A stretch of 64,000 bases of DNA, from positions 15,443,001-15,507,000 of the forward strand of contig CM067542.1 in NCBI GenBank assembly GCA_034509755.1, given 5' to 3'. Shown one piece after another: positions 11,856 through 23,755 of the stretch (positions are counted from its first letter, which is position 1; the number at the start of each line of letters is the position of its first letter). The position numbers and the translations under genes are program-made. The DNA is from Anisodus tanguticus. Its lineage: Eukaryota; Streptophyta; Magnoliopsida; Solanales; Solanaceae. The notes under the pieces are model-generated. The model searched no databases. It worked only from the letters and a program-made list of their open reading frames with translations, and had not been told where the DNA came from.

Positions 11856-12654
11856 GTAAGAACTTTCATCCTTCTAATGGGCTTTTAATTTGTTACTACA
11901 TTGTGTTCATTTGGTTGAAGCAAATAATATGATGTAACATTATAATAGTTGTAAGAAAAATGACTTTCGTCCATAAGTGAGGAAAGTCAAATTACCTTAT
12001 TTGATCTAGTTATCAATTACGAAAATGACTAGTGAAAAAGAATCTGAAAAATGACCTCTGATGTACCAAACAAATACTAAAAGAAACAATAATTTAGTAT
12101 TATTCGAAAAATGGAGCCAAGTGAACTTGTAATTTTCGCCTTTAACTGATTTACGTGTTTTGCAAACCATTGTCATAAGAGACAATGGAATTAGAAACTT
12201 CACACCTGCATAGACTAGATCAGTTTGCATAAGAACCTCAATTTGATTAAGCGGCAAAAGTACATTTTTGCTTTTATAGGCTCTGTGTTCAGTTCAAAAA
12301 ATGTTTAAATTGCTTATAATATGACTCAGTTATCGCTTCCTCAATTTTGTAAAATATCAGACTATCAGTGTATAGAGGTACTTAAAGGGCAGGTTTGATT
12401 AAAATTTGGTGGATCAAAACTGATCAAATTAATAAATGGGTTACGAAATAATTCGTCCAAAATTTATTTGGATCAAATAACATGTCATAATCCAACTCAT
12501 ATAACATGACCTAACTTCTCCTTCTTTTTTAGTTTGCCTTTTAAAGAATAAAGTGAAAATTAATGTGTCTTAAATTATTAGCTTGATTTCTTTCAAATTG
12601 ACATAATTCCAATCTGCAAATTTGATCTTGTGCTATTTTGGTTTGGGTTCAATA

Positions 12655-13636
12655 TGTTGGAAATTAGCCTTTGGCGGGAGTTGCGACCGACCAACTTTAA
12701 CGGCTTAAACACTAGTGTTACGTATGTTGGAGAATCTGGTTCTTCACACATGCATAATCTACTAAGTACGTAGATAACCGTAGGGCCAAGAATCGTCAAA
12801 TTTCATTGAGAAATGAAAGAGATATTGGTTCACGAAGTAAGGTGTTTGAAGCATGAAAAAGTGTGGTGTGTGATCAATTCTCCCTCATCGGTAGAGGAAG
12901 AAAGAATTGTTGTGTATATAAGACTCGAAATTGGTTTGGGGTTTGGGACCTCAAAGGGTATCCCATGTGTTTAAAGGAGGGAGGACCTAGATGTGCTTCG
13001 GTTCAAGGAAAGACCACACGCCAAGCACTCAATTCAGCCATTTATTTTGGCTGAATTACTCCTCCTATAATGGCCAAACGCCAAACACTCAATTCAGCCA
13101 TTTATTTTGGCTGAATTACTCCTCCTATAATGGCCAATCCGTTGGTCTTTCACCATTTATTTTGGTGGCTTTACTACCTCCATAATTGCCATTATTTGGC
13201 CAATAATGGTTGTTATGGGGGCAGTTAAACAGCCCCTCCCTCACCTATATAACACCCCTTACACCATTGTTGAGTAAGAGATATACTACACGAAAATACA
13301 CAAGCAAAAATAGTTCTTCCTACAACTTCCAAGCATCATTTCGTTACTCAATATTCTTCACGATAGCTCTTGAATTTCCTTTGCTCAAGTGTTCCATTGC
13401 TGTTTTATCTTGGGAGACGAATTGTCCAGGACGTATAAAGGATACATACGGGGCAATATTGTCTTAAGGACATGAGTGTCACACTCGACTCAAAGAATAA
13501 CAAAACAAGTTTCCGCTTTTACTTCTTCAACAAAATTGTAATTTCAGTTTTGTTGTTCTATTGTAATTTTCAGTTCTTGAATTACTTTGCAGTTACTTGT
13601 AATTCCCGTTTCCTGCAACCTTTGTAATATCCAACA
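12655..13636 (+). repeat. Copia E 5' LTR
   Basis: 982 bp. It pairs with 18493-19735 but lacks a 261-bp GC-rich segment present there (18860-19120). It contains a 60-bp direct repeat (13018-13077 and 13078-13137). The following bases (13637 on) do not look like an initiator-Met primer-binding site. Confidence 0.9.
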
Positions 13637-13673
13637 ACTTAAGACAATATTCGTTTACTGTAACTGCTATAAC

Positions 13674-14801
13674 ATGGCTGGAAACATGACCGATGTTGCT
13701 GCTACTGCTGCTGCCTCTCGAGACAACGTTGATGCCTTCCCCGCCACTGCCGCTATTGCCCAAGGCAGTAACTCTGCCGCCTTCACTGCTGCTGCTGCTA
13801 CTGTTCAAGGCAGTAACAACGCTGCCTTCCCGACTGCTAGAGCTCCACCCTCTTCTTCACACCATCATGATCGCCCTGAAAAATTTATGGGATCAGAATT
13901 TAAGAGATGGCAGCAAAAGATGTTGTTCTACTTAACGGTAATGGGCATGGCCCGGTTCCTTACAGAAGATCATCCACAAGCTGGAGATGAAATGGACTCT
14001 TCGCCTGCTGAAACGGGTGAAGGGGTCCTTGGTATCTATGTCGTTAACGGCATGAAGATGGTTCGTGATGTGTGGAATCATAGCGATTTCATGTGCAAGA
14101 ACTATATACTGAACTGCTTGGCAGACCCTCTCTACACGGTCTATTTGCACCGTTGGCACTGCCAAAGAGCTGTGGGAAAAACTGCAAAAGAAGTACAACG
14201 CACAAGATGCGGGTACTAAGAAGTTCATCGTTGGGAAATTTCTAAAATTCCAAATGGTGGACAAGTAAGAATGATGTCCCAAGTCCGGGAATTCCAAATG
14301 ATTTTACATCACCGATTTTGGAAGGATCGAAACCAAACGAGCAAGCTTTTGGTTGCATCGCCGATTGAAAAGTTACCTCCTTCATGGAATGAGTTTATGA
14401 GTTACTTGAAACTCAAGACAAAGGAGATGACCTTTGAAGAGCTTGTTATCAAACCGCAAATCCGGGAAGATAATAAGAAGACCTTGCCAAAGGGTAGACA
14501 ACCCGCCGAGGCAAAGGCGAAACTGGCCGAGGCCAAAGGGAACTCAAGCAAGAAGCGAGAAGTTCCGAAAGACGGCAAAGCCCCTCCAGCAGAGATGTTC
14601 AGAGGTAATTGTCATCACTGTGGAAAACCTGGTCATAGGATCAAGGAATGCCGCAAGCTTAAGACTGAGCAACAGCAGAAAGCCAAGTCTAAAGGCAAGG
14701 CTCAAGCAAACATCGTCAAGGACACGCTCCTGGATGACATGATCGAGGAATTCTCTGCAGTGGTGCTAGAAGCCAACTTGGTGGAGAATCCGACGCAGTG
14801 A
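13674..14801 (+). pseudogene. Copia E gag (frameshifted)
   Basis: It starts at ATG 13674. The N-terminus is Ala/Gly/Ser-rich with an internal duplication (Gln-Gly-Ser-Asn-x-Ala-Ala-Phe appears twice). The capsid-like block begins Pro-Glu-Lys-Phe-Met-Gly-Ser-Glu-Phe-Lys-Arg-Trp. One extra base near 14145 and a change near 14265 shift the frame. The zinc knuckle Cys-His-His-Cys-Gly-Lys-Pro-Gly-His-x4-Cys is intact near 14611-14650. Confidence 0.85.
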
Positions 14802-14805
14802 TGCA

Positions 14806-17800
14806 TGGACACAGGTGCTACTAGGCACATCTGTTCCAACAAAGATGCCTTCTCCACGTACACTCCAGTCGCTGACAAGAAGTTGTTCATGGGCAACAAC
14901 GATTCTTCGACGTCTTTGGGGGTTGGAAAGGTGGTCCGAAGATGACTTCCGGCAAGGAACTTACTCGAAGGGAGTGATGCACGTCCCAGAGATTAGAAGA
15001 AATTTAATTTCTGGACCTTTATTGGTTAATGCTGGTTTTAGGCTAGTGTTTGAATCCAATAAGTTTGTACTCACTAAAAATGGCACATTTGTGGGGAGGG
15101 GCTTCGTCTGTGAAGGCCTCTTCAAAGTGAATGTCATGTCTGTATTGCGTCAAGGAAATAAAGTTGAACCTTCTTCTTATTTGCTTGAGTCTTCTAATTT
15201 ATGGCATCATAGATTAGGACACGTTAACTACAAGTCTATTCAAAGGCTGGTAAAGATGGAGTTTTTGCCGTCTATCGACGTAAACCCTCAACATAAGTGT
15301 GAGGTGTGCGTAGAGGCAAAACACACCAAGCTTCCTTTTCGATCCGTCGAAAGGAATACTGCTCCTCTAGAACTTATTCACACATATATATGTGATTTAA
15401 AGTTTGCACAAACTAGAGAGGGGAACAAGTACTTTGTGACATTTATAGATGATAGCACAAGGTATTGTTACCTTTACTTGTTGAAAAGTAAGGATGAAGC
15501 CTTTGAAGCGTTCCGACGTTACAAAGCAGAAGTTGAGAATCAACTTAGCCTACGGATTAAATCCATTCATAGCGATAGAGGGGGAGAATATGTAGCGTCG
15601 TTTGAGGAATACTGTGCCCAAGAAGGCATTATTCATCAAACGACGGCTCCATACTCACCTCAATCAAATGGTGTGGCGGAACATAAGAACCGCACATTAA
15701 AGGAAATGATGAATGCCTTGCTTATCAATTTCGGTCTTTCCCAGAACATGTGGGGAGAAGCCGTCCTTACCGCTAATACGATTCTTAATAGAGTCCCATA
15801 TAAGGGTAAGGACAAAACTCCATATGAATCATGGAAGGAAAAGAAACCCACCTACAAATATTTTAAGGTGTGGGGTTGTCTGGCAAAGGTTGAAGTACCC
15901 AAGCCAAAGCAGGTCAAGATTGGGCCTAAGACTGTAGATTGCATATTCATCGGATATGCAAATAACAGTAGTGCTTATCGCTTCTTAGTGTATAAGTCAG
16001 ATATTCCAGATATCCACCAGGGTACAATAATGGAATCAATGAATGCTCTATTATTTGAAAGTACCTTTCCTAGAAAGGAGAAAGACATAACCTCTCGCAA
16101 ACGAAGTTATGCACAAAGCTCTCAAGAACCGGGAGTCCTTGATCGCCGGATCCGAATGGTTCGAGATCTAGCGAATCTCGAGGTGGTGAACATCCGGAAT
16201 CTAGTGTTCCGCATTCTCGAACTTGGAGACTCCGAGAGATGGATCTAAGGCGAAGTAAAAGGGCCGGGAAGGATAAATCCTTCGGTCCTGACTTTGTAGC
16301 TTATATGGTTAATAATGAACCAAGGACAATTGCTCAGGCGTTGTCAACTCCAGAAGCACCGCTCTGGAAAGAAGCTATTGAGAATTAAATAGGCTCCATT
16401 CTGCATAACCATACGTGGGAGTTGGTTGATCTTCCTCCGGGAAATAAACTGTTGGGTTGTAAATGGATACTCAAACGGAAATACAAGGCAGATGGGTCTA
16501 TAGACAAGTACAAGGCCAGGTTCGTAGTCAAGGGCTATCAGCAGACAGAAGGCTTTGACTACTTTGATACCTACTCCCCGGTATCTCGGATGACATTCAT
16601 ACGGGTATTTATTGCGTTCGCAGCTTTGCGTGACCTTGAGATACACCAGATGGATGTTAAGACAGCCTTCCTAAACGGAGATTTGGAAGAAAAAATTTAT
16701 ATAGACCAACCCAAGGGGTATGTGGTTCAAGGGCAAGAGAAGAAAGCCTGTCGACTTGTCAAATCTCTGTACGGGCTGAAACAAGCCCCGAAACAATGGC
16801 ACGAAAAAATTGATAGTACTCTACTATCGAAAGGGTTCGCCATTAATGAACGTGATAAATGTGTTTACACGAAAGGCAACTCTGACTCATTTGTTATGAT
16901 ATGCCTGTATGTAGACGACATGTTAATCACAGGAAGCAGTCCTAGGGTAATCCTAGAGACTAAGAACATGTTGAAGCAATGCTTCGACATGAAGGATATG
17001 GGTATCGCAGATGTCATCTTAGGGATTAAAATCTCTAAGACGTCTGACGGACTGGTCTTATCTCAGTCTCACTACATCGAGGATGTTTTGAGAAAGTTCG
17101 AGATGTTAGACAGTTCACCGATAACGTCACCAATGGATACAGATCAAAAGCTTGATAAAAATCTTGGTGCACGTGTATACCAGGAGCGATATGCACAGGT
17201 GATCGGTAGTTTGATGTATATAACAAACTGCACCCGACCTGATATTGCTTACGCAGTCAATAAGTTGGCTAGGTTCACCCGTAATCCGAGTGATAATCAC
17301 TGGAAGGCGTTGAATCGGGTATTACAATACCTGAAATACACGTTAAATTACGGGTTACACTATTCATGATATCCAGCTGTACTAGAGGGGTACAGTGATG
17401 CAAACTGAATATCTGATATAGAGAACATCAAGTCCACCAGTGGGTATGTATTTACAATTGGTGGTGGGGCTGTGTCTTGGAAATCCTCTAAGCAAACTTG
17501 CATCGCCCGATCCACAATGGAATCGGAGTTTATCTCTTTAGACAAAGCAGGAGAAGAAGCTGAGTGGCTTCTAACTTCTTAGAGGATGTTCCATGTTGGA
17601 ACAAACCCGTACCTTCGGTAATGATCCACTGCGACAGTCAGTCGGCTCTAGGAAGGGCACAGAATGCTATGTACAACGGCAAGTCCCGTCATATTCGACG
17701 GAGGCATAAGACCGTTAGGCAACTGATCACCACGGGTATAATATCCATTGATTACATTAAGTCAAAGGATAATATAGCAGACACATTGACAAATGGCTTA

Positions 17801-17857
17801 CCCATAGATCAGATGGCTTGCCTGTCTAGGGGAATGGGCTTAAAACCCAAAATATAA
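14806..17857 (+). pseudogene. Copia E pol (protease, integrase, RT, RNase H; broken)
   Basis: The protease motif Met-Asp-Thr-Gly-Ala-Thr-Arg-His begins at 14806, just after an in-frame TGA (14802-14804) where Trp is expected. A frameshift follows near 14935. The integrase block includes Leu-Trp-His-His-Arg-Leu-Gly-His (about 15199), a His/Cys pair, and the core with Asp-Ser and Asp-Arg-Gly-Gly-Glu-Tyr. The RT (16422-17369) is long and open, with Met-Asp-Val-Lys-Thr-Ala-Phe-Leu and Tyr-Val-Asp-Asp. In-frame stops occur at about 16386, 17368 and 17406, and a frameshift near 17565 precedes the RNase H end at 17857. Confidence 0.85.
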
Positions 17858-18492
17858 GGACCAATACAGCGGTAACCCAACCTTACTAACTGGAGATCCC
17901 AGTAATTTGGTTCAATGGGAAAACTAAGTTGTAAAGGTTCAGTTGATCGCTTCAGTGGAAGCATGAGCACTTCGGATAGGGGTTTCTGAAAAGAAACACC
18001 AAATCCAAAACCGTTCCCGCGATAGACTTTAAGTGTTATCTGCAGTGTGGGTAAAGGTTAAGTTTTCAAAACCTGTAATGCTCCTCAACAGTTGAGGTTA
18101 GGTTTTGGGAAACTTTTAATGGTTCCTAACACTTGTGAAGTAGGGTATAGCAGGATACCTTGTAGGAGACCACCTATTTAAGTGCGAGGACGGGCCGCCT
18201 CAAAATGAACGCACTTAAGAATCCAAGACGTTGTCCATGGCCAAAACGGACAAAACATTACAAAGAAGAGAGTAAGGGAATTTGTTGTGTTGGTATCATT
18301 GACTTGGCTTACACTAAACACTGACGGTTCAAGACATCACGTTCACCGCGCAGTAAGTAAGTCCGATGGTATTCAACTATGGAAGGTTCAAAGCTGAAGC
18401 TACCTCTCCTTATGCAACATCGGTCCGCTGAAATATTGTTGGAAATGAAAAGACACCATGTGAGTGCGCCAAAATCTCTTTCAAGAGGGGAT
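17858..18492 (+). other. Copia E noncoding tail before the 3' LTR
   Basis: No reading frame. The segment is conserved in Copia F (47033-47600), including a 'gagatcccagtaatttgg' block and the terminal purine tract 'caagagggga' just before the LTR, which should prime plus-strand synthesis. Confidence 0.65.
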
Positions 18493-19735
18493 TGTTGGAA
18501 ATTAGCCTTTGGCGGGAGTTGCGACCGACCAACTTTAACGGCTTAAACACTAGTGTTACGTATGTTGGAGAATCCAGTTCTTCAAACATGCATGATCTAC
18601 TAAGTACGTAGATAACCGTAGGGCCAAGAATCGTCAAATTTCATTGAGAAATGAAAGAGATATTGGTTCACGAAGTAAGGTGTTTGAAGCATGGAAAAGT
18701 GTGGTGTGTGATCAATTCTCCCTCATCGGTAGAGGAAGAAAGAATTGTTGTGTATATAAGACTCGAAATTGGTTTGGGGTTTGGGACCCCAAGGGGTATC
18801 CCATGTGTTTAAAGGAGGGAGGACCTAGATGTGCTTCGGTTCAAGGAAAGACCACACGCGTGCCGCCGCCGCCCGCCCGTCCGGTTCCGGTTCTGGGTTC
18901 TCGGGTCATGGGTCACGGGCCACGGGTTGTGGGCCTTCTGATATTATCATTTTGGGCCAGAGAACTTTGCCAGAAGTACAGTTTGATCCCAGAAGTTTCA
19001 GATATACAGTTTGGACCAGAATTCTTTCAGATGTACTGGTTTGGTCCCGGAAGTTTCAAGATGTACAGTTTGGTCCCTGAAGTTTCCAGAAAGTCAGAAT
19101 TGGGCAGAAGAGAACAGAAACGTCAAGCACTCAATTCAGCCATTTATTTTGGCTAAATTACTCCTCCTATAATGGCCAAACGCCAAGCACTCAATTCAGC
19201 CATTTATTTTGGCTGAATTACTCCTCCTATAATGGTCAATCCGTTGGTCTTTCACCATTTATTTTGGTGGCTTTACTACCTCCGTAATGGTCATTATTTG
19301 GCCAATAATGGTTGTTATGGGGCAGTTAAACAACCCCTCCCTCACCTATATAAACACCCCTTACACCATTGTTGAGTAAGAGATATACTACACGAAAATA
19401 CACAAGCAAAAACAGTTCTTCCTACAACTTCCAAGCATCATTTCGTTACTCAATATTCTTCACGGTAGCTCTTGAGTTTCCTTTGCTCAAGTGTTTCATT
19501 GCTGTTTTATCTTGGGAGACGAATTGTCCACGACGTATAAAGGATACATACGGGGCAATATTGTCTTAAGGACAGAGTGCCACACTCTATTTAGCAATAA
19601 CAAAACAGTTTCCAGTTTTACTTCTTCAACAAAATTGTAATTTCAGTTTTGTTGTTTTATTGTAATTTTCAGTTCTTGAATTACTTTGCAGTTACTTATA
19701 ATTCCCGTTTCCTGCCACCTTTGTAATATCCAACA
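18493..19735 (+). repeat. Copia E 3' LTR
   Basis: 1243 bp. It includes the GC-rich block 18860-18960 and about four tandem copies of a 29-bp unit (18970-19086, 'acagtttggtccc' core) that are absent from the 5' LTR. Confidence 0.9.
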
Positions 19736-20100
19736 CAATATTGACCCGTTGGGGGTACATAAATTGGAATGCTTACCAATTTGATGGGTCAATTTGGGGT
19801 TCAACAACAGGTCAACTTGTCAATTTAATAAATCTGCCAAAACCCAAGCCATTTAAACTTGGATAAATGTTTGGTAGGAAGCAATTTCTCATTAAATCGA
19901 TCCTATCATCACTGCGAATTTAAATTAATCAAATCAGTAAATCACAAATACTAAGTAGTTAAAAGAAACACACAAAAAAAGTTCTTTTAGATGAAATGCT
20001 AGCTAATTATATGCGATGTATATATAGTCTTATAGTCTGTAGATATCCTTCTATTGCCTTCGTACTTACTATAGTTTTTTCAAAAAAAAAAAAAAATCAG

Positions 20101-20417
20101 TGTATCTGAATGGGGTCATCCAGAAGTGAAGAATTGTTTCAACGAGACAACACCAGTAAAAGGATCAAAATACCCAAGTGGCTTACCAATTCCTGTAAAA
20201 ATAGTGAAACAAGTTTATAAAGAACATGTCAAAGCCAGTAGTAAATTTACTTGACATAACAAAGTTATCACAGCTAAGGAAAGATGGACATCCCAGCATA
20301 TACAATAGCTTACATGCCTTTGATTGTACACATTGGTGCATTGCTGGAGTTGCTGATACTTGGAACAATATTCTATATGCATCTCTCTTCCCCACTTCTT
20401 CCAAACATTCCATTTAA
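20101..20417 (+). pseudogene. TBL copy 1, exon 5 (DxxH motif)
   Basis: It follows a poly-A stretch and a TCAG acceptor. It begins with Ser-Glu-Trp-Gly, contains Leu-Asp-Ile-Thr-Lys-Leu-Ser-Gln-Leu-Arg-Lys-Asp and the catalytic Asp-Cys-Thr-His block, and runs to a stop at 20415-20417. A one-base insertion near 20214 separates the first third from the rest. Confidence 0.85.
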
Positions 20418-21268
20418 TTATATGTAAGCAGATTCTTTATATGGATTCAATTTTTATTGGAATATTTGTATGTTTTATTATTTTTATCAGCCTACAGATA
20501 AAGATCAAGACCCAAATTTTCGTATGTTAATTTAAGTTCTGATAATACTTTTGATTATTGGCTTGTTGCGTTATTTGAAAATATAGTGTGTAAGGGTTGA
20601 TTGAAAGCCCAAAATGTGAGGATTTGATATTTGGATGTTATTTTTTGTTTCTTATACGGCGTCATACCTGTTTTGGAGAGTGAAATATTACTTATCCAAT
20701 TGGCATAAAGTCACTCACTTAGTGGCAAGAAATAACCACACTTCCTGTTATTGGCACCTCGATAGCCCAAATTAGTATTTTAAGTAAGATCATGCCAGCC
20801 TTAATAACTGTATACTTTCTCCCTCTCTTTATTAGAAGTGGTACCCCTTCTATACTGAAAATGAAAGTTGTGGAGGAGTGCATCTGGTGGATATCCATAT
20901 CATCGTGAAATAGCTATGCATCCGGATGGATCAAAGTCTCATTTCATGTCCCTCTTCTTTTTCTTCCTTTTTTGAGATTGAAATTAAAGATTTTTTGAAG
21001 CTTGATTCGATTTTTTTTATCTACATAACTGTGATTTGTTTCGATTAGATAATATCAGGTTTTGTTAGAAACATCTTAAGGAGATTGAATATCAATTTTG
21101 GAGATGGTTTAAAGTAGATTTGATATAATTTTCAGATTGTAGGTACACGAAGACTCTATTCGTGTATCCTTCACTATATATCCTATCCGTTTATCACCTG
21201 TATAAAATGTATATCTATATATATCCACGAAAATCTATGTAATATACTTGATATACAAATATCATATT
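20418..21268. other. Intergenic DNA, nothing recognised
   Basis: AT-rich sequence between the TBL pseudogene and Copia fragment H. I see no coding region, RNA gene or clear repeat. Confidence 0.4.
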
Positions 21269-21392
21269 TGAAAGAATATTCCGTGTATATTCCTTACCAT
21301 ATTATTAGAGTTCTTGTACATGTGTAATTATATCTGCCTCTTCTGATAAACTGCGCAAGTCTATCATATCTCTTCCCAGCTCCGAATTTGCT

Positions 21393-22245
21393 ATGAAAGA
21401 CTTGGGGCCTTTGAGTTATTTTTTGGGTATAGTTGTAACTCGTCATGCAAGTGGTCTATTTTTATCTCAGATGAAGTATGCGACTGAGATTATTGAACGA
21501 GCTGACATGTCATCATGTAAGTCCTCTCCTACTCCGGTTGACACCAAACTGAAGCTGAGTGCTAATTCTAGCACACCTTACGAGGATCCATCACACTATC
21601 GTAGTATCGCGGGGGCTCTTCAGTATCTTACATTCACGAAGCCCGGTATTACTTATGCAGTGCAGCAGGTGTGTTTATTTATGCATGATCCGAGGAAAGA
21701 ACACATGCACGCTCTCAAACGCATTGTGTGGTACATTCAGGGCACTCTTGATTATGGTTTGCACTTATAACCATTCTCCGTATCTACTCTCATGTCTTAT
21801 ACAGATGCTGATTGGGGTGGATGTCCAGATACCAGACGCTCGACATCTGGTTATTGTATGTTTCTTGGTGATAACTTGGTCTCTTGGTCGGTTAAACTCC
21901 AGGCTACTTTATTGTGATCCAGTGCGGAGGCCGAGTATCGAGTGATAGCTAATGTGGTGTCTAAGTCCTGTTGGTTGCGTAACCTCCTATTAGAGCTTCA
22001 CTTTCCTATTAAAAAAGCTACCTTGGTCTACCGCGAATCATGTCCAACATCAGCGCACTAAACATATCGAGATGGATATTCACTTTGTTCGCGAAAAGGT
22101 AGCTCGTGGACAAGTACGTGTCGTGCATGTCCCTTCACGGTACCAAATTGCTGACATCTTTACTAAGGGTCTTCCCTTAGCTCTGTTTGAAGATTTTAGG
22201 GATAGTCTCAGCGTACGACAACCGCCCGCTATGACTGCGGGGGTG
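21393..22245 (+). pseudogene. Copia H RT/RNase H remnant
   Basis: It matches the C-terminal third of the pol of elements C and D: Tyr-Phe-Leu-Gly-Ile, then Ala-Leu-Gln-Tyr-Leu-Thr-Phe, Ala-Asp-Trp-Gly-Gly-Cys-Pro-Asp and Ala-Glu-Tyr-Arg. Stops and a deletion near 22030 break the frame. Confidence 0.8.
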
Positions 22246-22468
22246 TGAAAGAATATATGTCCGTATATATTTCATATTCCGTGTATATTCCTTACCATAT
22301 TATTGGAGTTCTTGTACATGTGTAATTATGATAGTAGTCTTGTATTAGGAAAAAGATAGTAGTCCTGTATTAGAAAAAGTTATATTTAATTTCCATAAGT
22401 AAATATTGTATATCAGGTATATAAATATTTGACATTAATGAAAATAATCAAGGGATTATTCCCTTTCA
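22246..22468 (+). repeat. Copia H 3' LTR
   Basis: 223 bp beginning TGAAAGAATA and ending CTTTCA, immediately after the purine tract 'gcgggggtg'. The first 60 bases match the stub at 21269-21331. Confidence 0.75.
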
Positions 22469-23640
22469 TAATTGGCGATTTCTAGGTTTGAATTTTGACT
22501 CAAATTAATTTTAAATCACCTCCAAACTTTGTATATATCTTAGTCGAAGTCTCCAACAAATCCTAACTACATCCACTCAATAAAACTACTATTAAAGTTT
22601 CAAATTCGAATTTAGTTGCGATTTCAGGATTGGAATTTTGGTAAGATTTTGTCATTATTGATGTACCGAGAAGATTATTTTGATTGCGGTGGTGAAATTC
22701 AATGATTTCAAAGGTGATGAGACAATGGATGATCAATTAAGTCAGTCCATTTGGTGGTGGGTGAATACATTAAGTAGTATTGCTAAAATTTAGGATTTGG
22801 CTTTTTTGTTTTTTGGTTATAGCTGCTAAGCCTGATCTTAGATTAAAATCCCGCCAATAGCTATTAGGATTGGTAAATATGTGTCAATGTCCCAAAATGA
22901 TATCCGGCATTGCTCAACCTTTGTCCAAAAGTGAGTTGAGTTGAGATAGGTTGAATTAAGATAGGCTAAATAATATATCATAGTCCAATTTGCTTAATTC
23001 TTATCAAGTTTTAATTTATTTATTTGTTTTCTTATAAGTTGTTTGATTGCCAAATAAAAGTAATAAAAGTCTTCTTTATTATAATTATATATGACATATT
23101 AAATAAGAAAAAATGTATTTAAATATTTTAACAAAGTTCCTGGTGGGTCAATTTATCTTAAAATTGACGGTGTAGGATAAGTTTGTTTGGTAGGGATGAA
23201 ATTTGGTTCCCAAGTTGGCAAGTGTCCTATGACAAACCATGATCCCTCGTGTAGTACTTTTTTCATGTTCTCCTCTTTCTGTCTCTGGCTAAATATAGCA
23301 GGTGAGCTATTCAATTGGTTTTCATATATCTATTAGTTTAAATTTTAGAAGGTGGTGGATTGTTCTTTTCCCGAACAACTTGATGATGAGTGAGTATTTT
23401 TGGGGGAGATATAGACGTATCCTTTCTTCTTACACAGGAAGAAAGCGGGGAGCATGGTCCCTAGTCTCGTTTTTGCCGAGCCTGGTTCTCTTTGGCATGG
23501 ACGTCTTTGATTGAATGGAAACAGATATATGGAAATTTAGGGTTTAAACTTGAAGTCCGAAATTCAAAATCTAAGATTCTCTTAAGGTTTGTGTTGTTCT
23601 TCATCTTAAGGAGTCTGAAAATGTTAAGTTAAGATTATTG
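22469..23640. other. Intergenic DNA, nothing recognised
   Basis: AT-rich, with only short unsupported open frames. No conserved motif was recognised. Confidence 0.35.
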
Positions 23641-23755
23641 GATTTTGGTGTTGAAGAATCTGGAATTTTGCCTTCTTCACTGTTCATTTCGGATCGGGTC
23701 GACCAGAAATCCGGGTCACTGTTCATTGTTCTGTCTTGGGCACTGTTCCGGGTCG

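Larger units (their letters stand above)
12655..19735 (+). mobile_element. Copia E: long-LTR retrotransposon with CCHC Gag, in TBL copy 1 intron 4
   Basis: It is flanked by perfect 5-bp duplications CAATA (12650-12654 and 19736-19740), and the LTRs start TG and end CA. The internal order is gag with zinc knuckle, protease, integrase, RT, RNase H, then about 635 bp of noncoding sequence before the 3' LTR. It belongs with Copia F. Probably Tork-like by its RT (Tyr-Val-Asp-Asp; 'CLYVDDMLITG') but I cannot run a tree. Frame breaks in gag, protease, RT and RNase H make it defective. Confidence 0.92.
946..20417 (+). pseudogene. TBL/PMR5-family pseudogene, interrupted by several transposons (copy 1)
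   Basis: This is a relative of the two intact genes downstream. Pieces of all five exons can be found: 946-1145 plus 6005-6121, 8776-8948, 9789-9967, 10080-10169 plus 11796-11855, and 20101-20417. The GDS motif lies in exon 2 and the DCTH (DxxH) motif in exon 5, as in PC-esterase/TBL proteins that O-acetylate wall polysaccharides in the Golgi. Lesions: an extra T in a T run near 973-979 puts the ATG at 946 out of frame; an in-frame TAG at 1082; Copia A in exon 1; exon 2 one base longer (173 nt) than in the paralogues; a hAT element in exon 4; Copia E in intron 4; a one-base insertion near 20214. Exon 3 is in frame (179 nt, one codon longer). A functional product is very unlikely. Confidence 0.88.
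21269..22468 (+). mobile_element. Copia fragment H: deletion derivative of the A/B/C/D lineage
   Basis: A 5' LTR stub (21269-21331) runs directly into the middle of RT, so gag, protease, integrase and half of RT are missing. RT and RNase H pieces (21332-22245) and a full 3' LTR (22246-22468, 223 bp) follow. The coding part begins Met-Lys-Asp-Leu-Gly-Pro-Leu-Ser-Tyr at 21393, has stops near 21768 and 21915, and a small deletion in RNase H near 22030. I could not find a target duplication (ATATT against TAATT). Confidence 0.8.
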
